DNA from: Microcaldota archaeon
GTDB lineage: Archaea; Micrarchaeota; Micrarchaeia; Micrarchaeales; Micrarchaeaceae
Length of the DNA stretch: 64,000 nucleotides
NCBI GenBank assembly: GCA_021810105.1
Contig: JAJZJM010000003.1
Coordinates: 1 to 64,000, forward strand
Reading direction: 5' to 3'
The position numbers were made by a program, and so were the translations under genes. Positions 27,288-37,328 of the stretch are shown one piece after another (position 1 is the stretch's first letter; every line of letters starts with the position of its first letter). The notes under the pieces are model-generated. The model saw only the letters and a program-made list of their open reading frames with translations, searched no databases and was not told where the DNA came from.

Positions 27288-30083
27288 ATGGAAGGCAAAA
27301 ATGCGTATGATGAAGAACAGATAAAGCAAAAGCTTATCAGAAAATTAAATCTTGATAAAAAAGAGATATCATACTACTCCCTCCCCGCATTGAAAGAAAT
27401 AGGAATGGGAGATCCTTCGAGATTGCCTTTCTCTTTAAGAATCGTGCTTGAGTCTCTTGTAAGAAATATGGATGGACAAAGCATAACAAAGCAAGACGTA
27501 ATCAATCTTCTGGAATGGGAACATCGCAATCCTAAAGACCAAGACATACCCTTCAAAGTTTCAAGAGTCTTGATGCAGGACTTTACAGGTGTCCCTGCGG
27601 TTGTAGATATGGCTGCTATAAGGGATTTTATAATAAAGAAGGGAGGAAAGCCTGATGATGTCCAGCCGATAATACCTACGGACCTTATTATAGACCATTC
27701 TGTGCAAGTAGACTCTTTCAATGTGGTACAGGCTTTGGAAATAAACCAAGAGAAAGAGATAGAAAGAAATTCTGAAAGATACAAACTCCTAAAATGGGCG
27801 AGCCAGGGCTTTAACAATTTTAAGGTTTTTCCTCCATCTGCAGGAATATGCCATCAAGTTAACCTAGAATTCCTTGCAACATGTGTGGCAACAAAAGCCT
27901 CTGAAATTGGGGAAGAGGCATTTCCAGATACTCTTGTAGGAACCGATTCTCACACAACAATGGTAGACTCATTGGGAATAGTTGGATTTGGCGTAGGCGG
28001 GATAGAAGCTGAAGCTGCATTGCTTGGACAACCAGTTTCAATAACAATGCCTAAAGTGCTTGGGGTGCATCTCAAAAACAGACTTCCAGAGGGGGCAACG
28101 GCAACCGATTTTGCATTGACACTTACCAAACTTCTTAGGGAGAAAGGAGTAGTAAATATGTTTGTAGAATTTTTTGGGGAAGGGCTAAAATCTCTTTCCT
28201 TGCCTGATAGGGCAACTCTATCAAATATGTGCCCAGAGTATGGTGCTACTGTGGCGATTTTCCCTGTTGACGACGAGACATTAAAGTATTTGGAGATGAC
28301 AGGAAGGCCGAAAAGCAGAATAGAATTGATAAAAGAGTACTACAAAGCCCAAGGAATGCTAAATCTGGATTACAAAAATATAGACTATAGCGATATACTC
28401 GAAGTGGATCTATCTGCAATATCCCCAAGCGTATCCGGTCCATCACAGCCTAAGCAGCAAATACCTCTAAGTAAAGTCAAGGAGGAATTCATATCACTCT
28501 TCCTTGACGGGATGGATCCAAAAGAAATAGAGCCCAGCGGCAAAGAACTTGCAAGATGGTCTTCAGAAAGCATAAATTCGGCTAATAATGATGGTAATGT
28601 AAATCCTCACGAAAAGAAGAAATCAGCAACTATAAAGTATCATGACGGAACAGAGACTATCTTATCGGATGGCGATATAGTAATATCATCCATAACCAGC
28701 TGCACAAATACCAGCAATCCTTCAGTTATGATCGCAGCCGGCTTATTGGCAAAAAAAGCGCTAGAGAAAGGCCTGAAGATAAATACAAGGAAAGTAAAGA
28801 CAAGTATGGGTCCTGGTTCAAGGGTAGTGACCAGATACCTGCAAAAAGCAGGCCTTATAGAACCATTAGAGAAGCTTGGATATGAAATAGTCGGGTATGG
28901 ATGTATAACCTGCATAGGCAACAGCGGTCCGCTTATAGATAAGCAAAGCGAGGCAATAAACAGCAATGACCTGAACGTTGTTGCGGTATTATCGGGAAAC
29001 AGGAACTACGAAGCCAGAATACATACCGATGTCAAAGCCAATTATCTCATGTCTCCCCCATTGCTAATAGCATTTGCCATTGCTGGAACTATACTTATAG
29101 ACCTTACAAAAGAGCCTCTTGGCAAAAACGAGAAAGGAGAGCCTGTATACCTTAAGGACATCTGGCCAACCAACCAAGAGATAAATGAAATAATGGGCAG
29201 AGTAATAAGCGAAGACATGTTCGAAAAAGAATATGGAAAGAATATCTACGATGTAAACCCTTATTGGAATAGCCTCCAAAGTCCATCAGGAAAAGCATAC
29301 GTTTGGGAGAAGGACAGCACATATGTCAGATTACCTCCCTTCTTTGATTCAGAAGGAAAAATTTCACAGATAGCCCCTATAGAGAATGCGAGAGTGCTCG
29401 CAATTTTTGGAGATTCAATATCAACAGACCACATATCTCCTGCAGGCGCGATATCTTCTGCAAGTCCTGCTGGAAAATACCTAATTGAGCAAGGGGTTAA
29501 GCCAGCAGATTTTAATACATACGGATCAAGGAGAGGTAATCATGAAGTTATGATGCGTGGAACTTTTGCAAATTCAAGAATAGTCAACCTCATGCTAGAT
29601 GGTGGTGCTGGCGGAAATACAATACATTATCCATCTGGAGAAAAGACCACCATATATGACGCAGCAATGAGATACAAGAAAGAAAACGTGCCGGAAATTG
29701 TAATTGCCGGATTAGAATATGGATCTGGAAGTTCAAGAGATTGGGCTGCAAAAGGGACTGCCCTGCTAGGAGTAAAAGCAATAATTGCAAAAAGTTTTGA
29801 GCGAATCCACAGAAGCAACCTGATAGGAATGGGCGTGGTCCCTCTGCAATTCCGAGAGGGAGAAAGCGCAGAGAGCCTAATGATAGACTACTCGAAGACG
29901 ATCAGCATAAATATAAATGAAAACATGAAGCCTCGCGACAATATAAAAATGTCATACTATAAGCGCGGCAGTGATTCACGTTCAGAAACAGAATTGGAAT
30001 TGCGCATAGATACGGGAATCGAAATGGAGTATTACCGCGCAGGAGGCATACTCAACTATGTAGTAAAAAAACTCCAAAAATAG
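27288..30083 (+). CDS. acnA: aconitate hydratase
   Basis: VGTDSHTTMVD, SSITSCTNTSNPSVM, ITCIGNSGPL, YGSGSSRDWAAKG. Confidence 0.95.
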   Translation: MEGKNAYDEEQIKQKLIRKLNLDKKEISYYSLPALKEIGMGDPSRLPFSLRIVLESLVRNMDGQSITKQDVINLLEWEHRNPKDQDIPFKVSRVLMQDFTGVPAVVDMAAIRDFIIKKGGKPDDVQPIIPTDLIIDHSVQVDSFNVVQALEINQEKEIERNSERYKLLKWASQGFNNFKVFPPSAGICHQVNLEFLATCVATKASEIGEEAFPDTLVGTDSHTTMVDSLGIVGFGVGGIEAEAALLGQPVSITMPKVLGVHLKNRLPEGATATDFALTLTKLLREKGVVNMFVEFFGEGLKSLSLPDRATLSNMCPEYGATVAIFPVDDETLKYLEMTGRPKSRIELIKEYYKAQGMLNLDYKNIDYSDILEVDLSAISPSVSGPSQPKQQIPLSKVKEEFISLFLDGMDPKEIEPSGKELARWSSESINSANNDGNVNPHEKKKSATIKYHDGTETILSDGDIVISSITSCTNTSNPSVMIAAGLLAKKALEKGLKINTRKVKTSMGPGSRVVTRYLQKAGLIEPLEKLGYEIVGYGCITCIGNSGPLIDKQSEAINSNDLNVVAVLSGNRNYEARIHTDVKANYLMSPPLLIAFAIAGTILIDLTKEPLGKNEKGEPVYLKDIWPTNQEINEIMGRVISEDMFEKEYGKNIYDVNPYWNSLQSPSGKAYVWEKDSTYVRLPPFFDSEGKISQIAPIENARVLAIFGDSISTDHISPAGAISSASPAGKYLIEQGVKPADFNTYGSRRGNHEVMMRGTFANSRIVNLMLDGGAGGNTIHYPSGEKTTIYDAAMRYKKENVPEIVIAGLEYGSGSSRDWAAKGTALLGVKAIIAKSFERIHRSNLIGMGVVPLQFREGESAESLMIDYSKTISININENMKPRDNIKMSYYKRGSDSRSETELELRIDTGIEMEYYRAGGILNYVVKKLQK

Positions 30084-31142
30084 GTGCAGATTGTGGAGTA
30101 CTCCCTTATATGTATGGCTTGCGGTTTAAAATACCAAATGGGCTATAAGAGCCAGATATGCAAATGTGGAGGTATACTGGAAGTTAATTACAAAAGCCGG
30201 ATTAAAATACCAAAATCAGAAAGTTTTTGGGATTATCAGGATTGCCTTCCCACATCGAAGTACAAAAGGCTGATGCTTGGAGGCACACGGATGCTTGAAG
30301 CTGATGAAAAAAATCTAATACTTAAACTCGAACTGTATAATCCTACTAGATCCTTTAAAGACAGAGGATCTGTAATAGAAGCTGCAAAAGCTAGGGAATA
30401 CGGATACAAAACATTGGCCGTAGCATCTACTGGGAACATGGCATACTCTCTTTCGTACTATTCAAAAATCTACGAAATAAAAGCGCATGTTTTCATAAGC
30501 AAGTCGGCAAGTAGAGATAAAATATATAACATAATGAAGACACATGATGCTGTCCTCCACAAGGTAAATGGTGATTTTTCAAATGCCCAAGCCGAAGCGA
30601 TTTTATATGCGCGCAAGAACAGTGCATTTCTTGCCGGAGACTACTGTTATAGAAAGGAGGGCCAAAAAACCCTTGCATATGAAATCATCACACAATGTGA
30701 AAATGTCAGGCAAATAATCGTTCCTGTTGGCAACGCCACTTTAATAAGCGGAATATACAAAGGGCTTTGTGAAATGAAAGCTTCTGGAAACATCTCCAGT
30801 CTGCCAAGATTGATTGCCGTGCAAGCTGAAAAATGCGCCCCCTTGGCAAAAGCGTTCAATAACAACAGTAGGATTGTGTATGAAAAGCCTCGCACTGCTG
30901 CGGATGCTATAGCTGTGGGGATGCCCACTTTCGGCAACCAGGCTATAGAAGCTATACGCAATACAAAAGGCATGGCTTTGACAATCACAGAAAAGGAAAT
31001 GGTGAAAAGGCAGCAGCAGCTTTATGAAAAATATGGAATTTTGGCAGAGCTGGCAAGCTCTGCAGTATTAGCTGCCTATTATAAAATGCAAAATACAGAA
31101 AAAGGTAAAACTGTAGCTATAATAAGCGGCGGAAACGTATGA
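30084..31142 (+). CDS. thrC: threonine synthase
   Basis: N-terminal Zn-ribbon-like CGLKY...CKCGG, NPTRSFKDRGS PLP motif, ASTGNMAYSLSYY. Confidence 0.85.
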   Translation: MQIVEYSLICMACGLKYQMGYKSQICKCGGILEVNYKSRIKIPKSESFWDYQDCLPTSKYKRLMLGGTRMLEADEKNLILKLELYNPTRSFKDRGSVIEAAKAREYGYKTLAVASTGNMAYSLSYYSKIYEIKAHVFISKSASRDKIYNIMKTHDAVLHKVNGDFSNAQAEAILYARKNSAFLAGDYCYRKEGQKTLAYEIITQCENVRQIIVPVGNATLISGIYKGLCEMKASGNISSLPRLIAVQAEKCAPLAKAFNNNSRIVYEKPRTAADAIAVGMPTFGNQAIEAIRNTKGMALTITEKEMVKRQQQLYEKYGILAELASSAVLAAYYKMQNTEKGKTVAIISGGNV

Positions 31143-31149
31143 TGATAAT

Positions 31150-31734
31150 ATGGAATTTGAAAAAGGAATACCTGCATGGATATTATGTGAAGACCTGCTT
31201 GTAAAAGTAAAGACGGAGCTGGCTAATGAGGCAATAATAACATTGCAGAATGAGGTAAAAGCCGGACGTATGAAAGTGGACGGCAACCTGGTTACCGCAA
31301 ATGAAATGACTAGCGAAGCCGAACGGGACCTTTTTGTGGTCACCCACATAGCTTCAGAAAGCGAAGCTATGCTCAAAGCCTATTCTGATTATATAATTAA
31401 AAAAGAAACATCTCCAGAACGGCTTAATTCTGATGATGTCCAAAAAATAGAGAACTCGAAAAGGCTGATGCTGGCTGTACAGGAAATATCTTTGCTTGTA
31501 AGATATCGGCAGGTTGCCGAGGAATGGATACTAGAGATAGAAGGGATTCCTACGATAAAAGACCCTGTAAAACTGCTTGGGTCTACAATAAGAGGGGTTA
31601 ATGATGACAGGTTCGAAGTACTGGATTTCATTCTTAAAAGAAAAAGCATAAAAGAGGCAAAAATATTTTCGGATGCCGAATATGGTATGATAGATGAAGC
31701 GCTCAGAATCGCAGAGAAGCATCAAACTCCTTGA
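31150..31734 (+). CDS. hypothetical protein
   Basis: 194-aa ORF directly downstream of thrC. Confidence 0.55.
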   Translation: MEFEKGIPAWILCEDLLVKVKTELANEAIITLQNEVKAGRMKVDGNLVTANEMTSEAERDLFVVTHIASESEAMLKAYSDYIIKKETSPERLNSDDVQKIENSKRLMLAVQEISLLVRYRQVAEEWILEIEGIPTIKDPVKLLGSTIRGVNDDRFEVLDFILKRKSIKEAKIFSDAEYGMIDEALRIAEKHQTP

Positions 31735-32897
31735 TCTATCTTTTTTATTAAATTCTCAGTAAATTCGGATGTCCCTAGCGGTTTAGACCCAAGGTATCTG
31801 GCAATGTCTTTTGTCACCCTTTTCTCTTTTATCGAATAGTCTATTGCTTTTGATATCAATTCAGATGCCTTGCCCAATCCTATATGGTCAAGCATCATCT
31901 GCCCTGCTTTTATTATGCCCATTGGGTTAGCTACGTTTAGTCCAGCATATTTATCTGCGGTCCCATGTACTGCCTCAAAAACTCCGCCATTGTCTCCTAT
32001 GTTTGCCCCTCCCAGAATTCCAATATCTCCTATCAGCGCCCCTGCAGCATCTGATATATAGTCGCCATTCAGATTCGGTGCCAGTATAATGTCATAGCTC
32101 TCTGGTCTTGTTATTATCTGTTGGAACATGTTATCTGCAATCCTGTCATTTATCAATATTTTACCCTTAGGTAATACCTTACTGCCGTTCAATTCATTTT
32201 CTTTAATAAATTTTCCCCCGTATTCATTCTCAGCAACAGAGTAAGCCCATTCGCGGAAAGCCCCTTCCGTATATTTCATTATATTCCCTTTATGCATTAT
32301 CGTTACAGATCTTCTGCGATTCTTTATTGCATAATTCAAAGCCATTCTGGTTATTCTTTCAGTTTTTGATTTGCTCATAGGTTTTATTCCTATCCCTGCA
32401 TCCGAATCCAGTTTTATTTTAAATTCTTTTTTAAGGAATTTTCTCAAGGAATTCGCCTCCGAGCTATTGTAAGGCCACTCTATTCCAGTATAAAGGTCAT
32501 CAGTATTCTCCCTGAATATTACCATATCTATGCGTTCTGGATTTTTTATCGGGCTTTCTAATCCATTCATGTATTTAACAGGTCGTATATTTGCGTAAAG
32601 ATCCAGCAGAAGCCTCAGTTGGACGTTTAGCGATCTTATTCCTTTACCTACTGGAGTTTCAAGCGGGCCTTTGAGCAGAAGCCTATACCTCTTCAACGCA
32701 TCAATTGTTTTCTTGGGAAGGCTGCTTCCAAACTCCTTCTGGGCGACTTTTCCTGCAGGAACTGTAAGCCAATTTATCTTTTTTGTAGATTTATATGCTC
32801 TTCGAACTGCGGAGTCAATAACGGTCACTGCCGAGTTGGTTATCTCCGGCCCGATTCCATCACCGTCAATTTTCAATATTGTAATGGGGCTTGCCAT
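31722..32897 (-). CDS. icd: isocitrate dehydrogenase (NADP type)
   Basis: DGDGIGPEITNSAV, RENTDDLYTGIEWP, NLNGDYISDAAGALIGDIGILGGANIGD. Confidence 0.88.
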   Translation of the reverse strand: MASPITILKIDGDGIGPEITNSAVTVIDSAVRRAYKSTKKINWLTVPAGKVAQKEFGSSLPKKTIDALKRYRLLLKGPLETPVGKGIRSLNVQLRLLLDLYANIRPVKYMNGLESPIKNPERIDMVIFRENTDDLYTGIEWPYNSSEANSLRKFLKKEFKIKLDSDAGIGIKPMSKSKTERITRMALNYAIKNRRRSVTIMHKGNIMKYTEGAFREWAYSVAENEYGGKFIKENELNGSKVLPKGKILINDRIADNMFQQIITRPESYDIILAPNLNGDYISDAAGALIGDIGILGGANIGDNGGVFEAVHGTADKYAGLNVANPMGIIKAGQMMLDHIGLGKASELISKAIDYSIKEKRVTKDIARYLGSKPLGTSEFTENLIKKIDQGV

Positions 32898-33017
32898 CTG
32901 AGCACAGTATATTTAGTAAGTGCAAATCTAAAAAACCACAGTCATGTATTATAAATCCACAAAACCAGGCACATAAACTGCACAGTCGACTTAATAAATA
33001 TTAATACTAACAATATT

Positions 33018-34484
33018 GTGATTATGATGGCAGACGAAAGGAAAAAGGAAGACGGCATTACTGCCAAGAAGGAAGAGAACTTTTCAGAATGGTATATCCA
33101 GATAATAAGCAAATCCGAATTTGTAGATTATACTTCTGTTTCGGGATGCCTTGCATTTAGGCCTGATGGATATTTCGCCTGGGAAATAATACAAAAGGCA
33201 ACAAATGCCCTTTTAAGCGAAACAGGAATAAACAACGTTTATTTTCCTCTTCTAATACCTGAAAAACTTCTAAACAAGGAAAAAGAGCACATAAAGGGTT
33301 TTAATCCTGAAGTTGCGTGGGTGACTCAAACAGGCAATTCAAAACTTGATGAGAGGCTTGCAGTTAGGCCTACGTCTGAGACAATAATGTATGAAAGCTA
33401 TTCGAAATGGATAAGATCTTGGAGAGATCTTCCATTGCGATATAATCAATGGAATAGCGTTGTAAGGTGGGAGTTCAAACACCCGACTCCATTATTGAGA
33501 GGTAGGGAATTCCTATGGAACGAAGGTCATACAGCATTCGCAACAAAGGAGGAGGCAGAAAATGAAAAAGACACTATATTAAAAATATACCTTTCTGTAC
33601 TGAAAGATTATCTCGCCCTTCCTGGCATAATGGGGAGGAAAACCGATTCAGAAAAATTTGCAGGCGCAGAAGCATCATATAGCATAGAACATATACTTCC
33701 GGACGGTGCGGCTATACAGGGCCCCATTTTTCATCTAGACGGCCAGAACTTCTCAAAGTCATTTGGGATTAAATTCCTGAATAAGGAAGGCAAAACCGAA
33801 TACGTATATCAAAATACGTTTGCAATAAGTACAAGGGAACTGGGCGTAATGCTCTCTGTCCATGGGGATAATAAAGGGCTTGTAATACCGCCAAAATTAG
33901 CAAGGATACAGGTTATCATAATCCCAATATACAATAATGACGCCAAAGAGCTAGTGATAAAATCCGCTAACGATTTATCAAAAAAACTCTCCGCAAAGGC
34001 AAGAGTTTTTGTAGATGACAATGATTCTTACTCGCCAGGGTGGAAGTTCCACGAATGGGAATTAAGAGGCGTCCCAATACGAATAGAGATAGGGGAGCGT
34101 GACATAAAGGCTGATAAAGTGGTTGTTTACAGAAGGGACACTGGTAAAAAACAAGATGTAAAAATCGGAGATCTGACAAAAGAGATAGAATCTCTTCTTG
34201 AAGAAATACATCAAAACCTTTATAACAATGCATTAAAGCAGCTAAAATCCAATATCCATCAGGTTCACGATTATTCTGAATTGAAGAAAATTATAACTGG
34301 CACAGGAGGTTTTGCAGAGGCTCCGTGGTGTGGTTCTTCCAAATGCGAAGAGAAAGTAAAGAGTGACACAAAAGGGAAGATAAGCAACATGCCCTTGGAC
34401 ATCCAGGAAAAAGCCAAGGGGAAAAAGTGCATAGTGTGTGGAGAGGAAGCGAAGCACATGGCTAATTTTGCGAAATCCTATTAA
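33018..34484 (+). CDS. proS: prolyl-tRNA synthetase (archaeal type)
   Basis: RPTSETIMYESYSKWI, RWEFKHPTPLLRGREFLWNEGHTAF, C-terminal Cys-rich zinc site. Confidence 0.94.
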   Translation: MIMMADERKKEDGITAKKEENFSEWYIQIISKSEFVDYTSVSGCLAFRPDGYFAWEIIQKATNALLSETGINNVYFPLLIPEKLLNKEKEHIKGFNPEVAWVTQTGNSKLDERLAVRPTSETIMYESYSKWIRSWRDLPLRYNQWNSVVRWEFKHPTPLLRGREFLWNEGHTAFATKEEAENEKDTILKIYLSVLKDYLALPGIMGRKTDSEKFAGAEASYSIEHILPDGAAIQGPIFHLDGQNFSKSFGIKFLNKEGKTEYVYQNTFAISTRELGVMLSVHGDNKGLVIPPKLARIQVIIIPIYNNDAKELVIKSANDLSKKLSAKARVFVDDNDSYSPGWKFHEWELRGVPIRIEIGERDIKADKVVVYRRDTGKKQDVKIGDLTKEIESLLEEIHQNLYNNALKQLKSNIHQVHDYSELKKIITGTGGFAEAPWCGSSKCEEKVKSDTKGKISNMPLDIQEKAKGKKCIVCGEEAKHMANFAKSY

Positions 34485-34509
34485 ACCTGGATTCTAACTA
34501 ATCATTGCA

Positions 34510-34580
34510 GCCCCTTCGTCTAGTGGCCAAGGACCGCGGGCTTTGGACCCGTGTACATCGGTTCGAATCCGATAGGGGCT
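34510..34580 (+). tRNA. tRNA-Gln (TTG)
   Basis: GCCCCTT acceptor, CTTTGGA anticodon loop, ATCGG-TTCGAAT-CCGAT T-arm, AGGGGC 3' acceptor. Confidence 0.88.
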
Positions 34581-34720
34581 ATCCGAATATCGTGGTTGGT
34601 GCAAAGATAAGAATATTCGGAGATTCGTATAGATGAATGCACCTCACCGAATACTGCTCCTTTTCAAATAAATGCCAGATGAAACGAAACAGCTAAATTT
34701 ACAACAATGTAAATGAGACT

Positions 34721-34768
34721 GTGATGATACGAGGTATTTCTGATTTGTGATGAAAAGAGAGTCTCTGA
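34721..34768 (+). ncRNA. C/D box sRNA (2'-O-methylation guide)
   Basis: C box GTGATGA 34721-34727, D' CTGA 34740-34743, C' GTGATGA 34747-34753, D CTGA 34765-34768, guides of 12 and 11 nt. Confidence 0.8.
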
Positions 34769-34780
34769 AAAGGGAGTTCA

Positions 34781-35641
34781 ATGATACAATGGTATTACCT
34801 TACACTCATATCATCATCTCTGGTAGGTGTTGCATCAATCCTTGAAAAAAAGGTTTTAAGAAGAGCGCATGCCCTTTCCTATAGCTCCATAACTACGATA
34901 TTTATAGCGCTATTATCTCTCTCATTTATACCATTTCTTGACTTCAATATAAAACCCATATACTGGGTTGTGCTTTATGCAATGGGAATCACATCAGCAA
35001 TAAGCTACTGGTTAACAGCAAGGGTCTACAAGCATGCGAACATATCTGTATCCACTCCCATACTGAGCACAGCTCCGCAGATGCTTACCGTGATATTCGG
35101 GTATCTGCTGCTCGGCGAAGTGCTGAGCTTTATACAATACGCAGGTATAGCGATACTTCTATCAGCAACATTTCTTCTGGTTAGCCATACAGCAAAGCCT
35201 TCTACGAAAAGGTATGCAAAAAAATATCCAGTAATGCTTGCTGCAATAGTCTTTCTTATAGCTATAGGCGCAATAATGCTGAAATTTGTACTTTCTGGAG
35301 TTACGATATATACTGCATTATTCATAATAGAGATGTTCGTTGCGTTCAACCTGTTTGTAATATTGAGGCATAATCATGGCAACAAAAAAGAAATCAAAAG
35401 AAATGTTAAAAAATTCTGGAAGCCAATTTTGATTATAGCAATTATTGCAATATTATATAGAATAACCTATTATGCAGCTGCAGCCGAAGCTCCTATAAGC
35501 CTTGTATCTCCCTTAAGAAACGTGGTCAATATCATGATAATTGTATCAGTAAGCGGAGTAATTTTCCATGAAAAAAACATAAAAAGGAAAATTGCACTAT
35601 CAGCGGTTATGATTGCCGCAGCCTTTATGATCATACTCTAG
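34781..35641 (+). CDS. EamA/DMT-family transporter
   Basis: Ten-helix-like hydrophobic pattern with VSTPILSTAPQMLTVIFGYLLLGEVLSFIQYAGIAIL. Confidence 0.8.
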   Translation: MIQWYYLTLISSSLVGVASILEKKVLRRAHALSYSSITTIFIALLSLSFIPFLDFNIKPIYWVVLYAMGITSAISYWLTARVYKHANISVSTPILSTAPQMLTVIFGYLLLGEVLSFIQYAGIAILLSATFLLVSHTAKPSTKRYAKKYPVMLAAIVFLIAIGAIMLKFVLSGVTIYTALFIIEMFVAFNLFVILRHNHGNKKEIKRNVKKFWKPILIIAIIAILYRITYYAAAAEAPISLVSPLRNVVNIMIIVSVSGVIFHEKNIKRKIALSAVMIAAAFMIIL

Positions 35642-35666
35642 AAAGCGATTACGTTGCTAGCCTAAC

Positions 35667-36050
35667 TTATTTATGCGCCTTCATATATGATTCAAGAGCC
35701 CCGGCAAGCGCCTTTGCGGAAAGAACTGCACAGTGCATTCTTGCAGGGCCTGGATCTAATCCCAGTATCTCTTTCACTTTTTCATAATCTATCTTCTTCG
35801 CATCAGAAATCGACATTCCCTTTACGAAATCTGTTAGCATGCTTGCACCAGCCTGGCTTATTGCGCAGCCCTGCCCTTCGAATGAAACCTGGGCAATCTT
35901 CTCTTTTTCAATCTTTACATAAATTGTTATATCATCTCCGCATATCGGATTTTCATCGTGAAATTCGACATCATATTTGGTTAGCTTTCCTTTATTGTGC
36001 GGATGTTCGTACTGTGAGATTATCTCTTCTGCATATATATCCAAAGGCAT
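35667..36050 (-). CDS. sufU: SufU/IscU-type Fe-S scaffold
   Basis: NPICGDDITIYVK, GQGCAISQAGASMLTD, MHCAVLSAKAL. Confidence 0.9.
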   Translation of the reverse strand: MPLDIYAEEIISQYEHPHNKGKLTKYDVEFHDENPICGDDITIYVKIEKEKIAQVSFEGQGCAISQAGASMLTDFVKGMSISDAKKIDYEKVKEILGLDPGPARMHCAVLSAKALAGALESYMKAHK

Positions 36051-37328
36051 TTATTTCACTTTGAAAACTTTTTTTACAGAACCTATCGCATCTATAGCAG
36101 AGTCAATATCGCTCTTATCATTATAAAGGTAGAAGCTCATCCTAGAAAGTGCTCCCACCTTGAATATCCCTCTGACCAAAGGCATAGCGCAATGATGCCC
36201 TGCACGTATCGCTATCCCAAAGCTATCAAAAACAGCAGAAACATCGTGCGGATGTATCTTGTCCAAAGAAAATGACACTACGCCTCCGCGCTTTTCAATA
36301 TCCGCCCTTCCATATCCGAAAACCTTCAACCCGTTTATTTTAGCAAGTCTTTCCAGGGCATATGCAGTTAGCTCCTTCTCATGCCCTCTTATGTTTTCCA
36401 TTCCAATTCTTTCTAAATAATCTACCGCAGTCCCAAGAGCTATGCCTCCTTCTATGTTAGATGTGCCCGCCTCGAATTTCCAAGGCAAATCATTCGGAGT
36501 ATAAGAGTCAAAGGCTACGCTCTTTATCATATCTCCGCCTCCAAAAAGCGGTTCCATCGATTCCAGTAGCTCTGTTTTTCCATACAAAGCCCCTATTCCT
36601 GTAGGGCCAAGCATCTTATGTCCTGAAAGTGCAAAAAAATCACACCCAATGGCTCTTACATCTACTGGCATATGTGGTGCTGATTGGGCTCCGTCTATAA
36701 GCACGGTAGTGCCCTCTTTTTTTGCGAGTTTAGTTATCCTCTTAACATCATTTATACTTCCAAGAACATTTGAAACGTGTGTAATTGCGAGCATCTTCGG
36801 TCCCTTCTCAATCTGCTCCCTAAGGCTCTGTTCAGAAAGGCCTTCCATATTGTTATCCATTTTTATATAATCCAGCACCGCGCCTTTTCTTTTTGCTAGC
36901 ATCTGCCACGGAACAATATTACTATGATGCTCCATTTCGGATATGAGTATCCTGTCCCCTTTTTTAATATTTGACATTCCCCAAGTCAATGCAACAAGGT
37001 TTATTGCCTCTGTAGTATTCCTTACATATATTATCTCTTCAAACTTTCCAGCACCTATAAACCGTGCAAGCTTTCTTTTGGATTCAATATACTTTTCCGT
37101 AGCTGTCTCTGCAATTTTGTATATGCCCCTGTGTATGTTTGCATTATAATTCTCATAGTATTCGGTAATGGCGTCTATGACTTCTTTGGGTTTCTGAGAA
37201 GTTGCAGCACTGTCCAGATAAATCAAAGGTTTTCCATTCATTTTCTTTTTTAAAATAGGAAAATCTTTTTTTATCATAGTCGGATCTATTCCGGATTTCA
37301 TATCAGTTTCCCTTGATGAATGATTCAT
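36051..37328 (-). CDS. sufS: cysteine desulfurase SufS
   Basis: YLDSAATSQKP, EMEHHSNIVPWQ, SGHKMLGPTGIGALYG, RAGHHCAMP. Confidence 0.93.
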   Translation of the reverse strand: MNHSSRETDMKSGIDPTMIKKDFPILKKKMNGKPLIYLDSAATSQKPKEVIDAITEYYENYNANIHRGIYKIAETATEKYIESKRKLARFIGAGKFEEIIYVRNTTEAINLVALTWGMSNIKKGDRILISEMEHHSNIVPWQMLAKRKGAVLDYIKMDNNMEGLSEQSLREQIEKGPKMLAITHVSNVLGSINDVKRITKLAKKEGTTVLIDGAQSAPHMPVDVRAIGCDFFALSGHKMLGPTGIGALYGKTELLESMEPLFGGGDMIKSVAFDSYTPNDLPWKFEAGTSNIEGGIALGTAVDYLERIGMENIRGHEKELTAYALERLAKINGLKVFGYGRADIEKRGGVVSFSLDKIHPHDVSAVFDSFGIAIRAGHHCAMPLVRGIFKVGALSRMSFYLYNDKSDIDSAIDAIGSVKKVFKVK

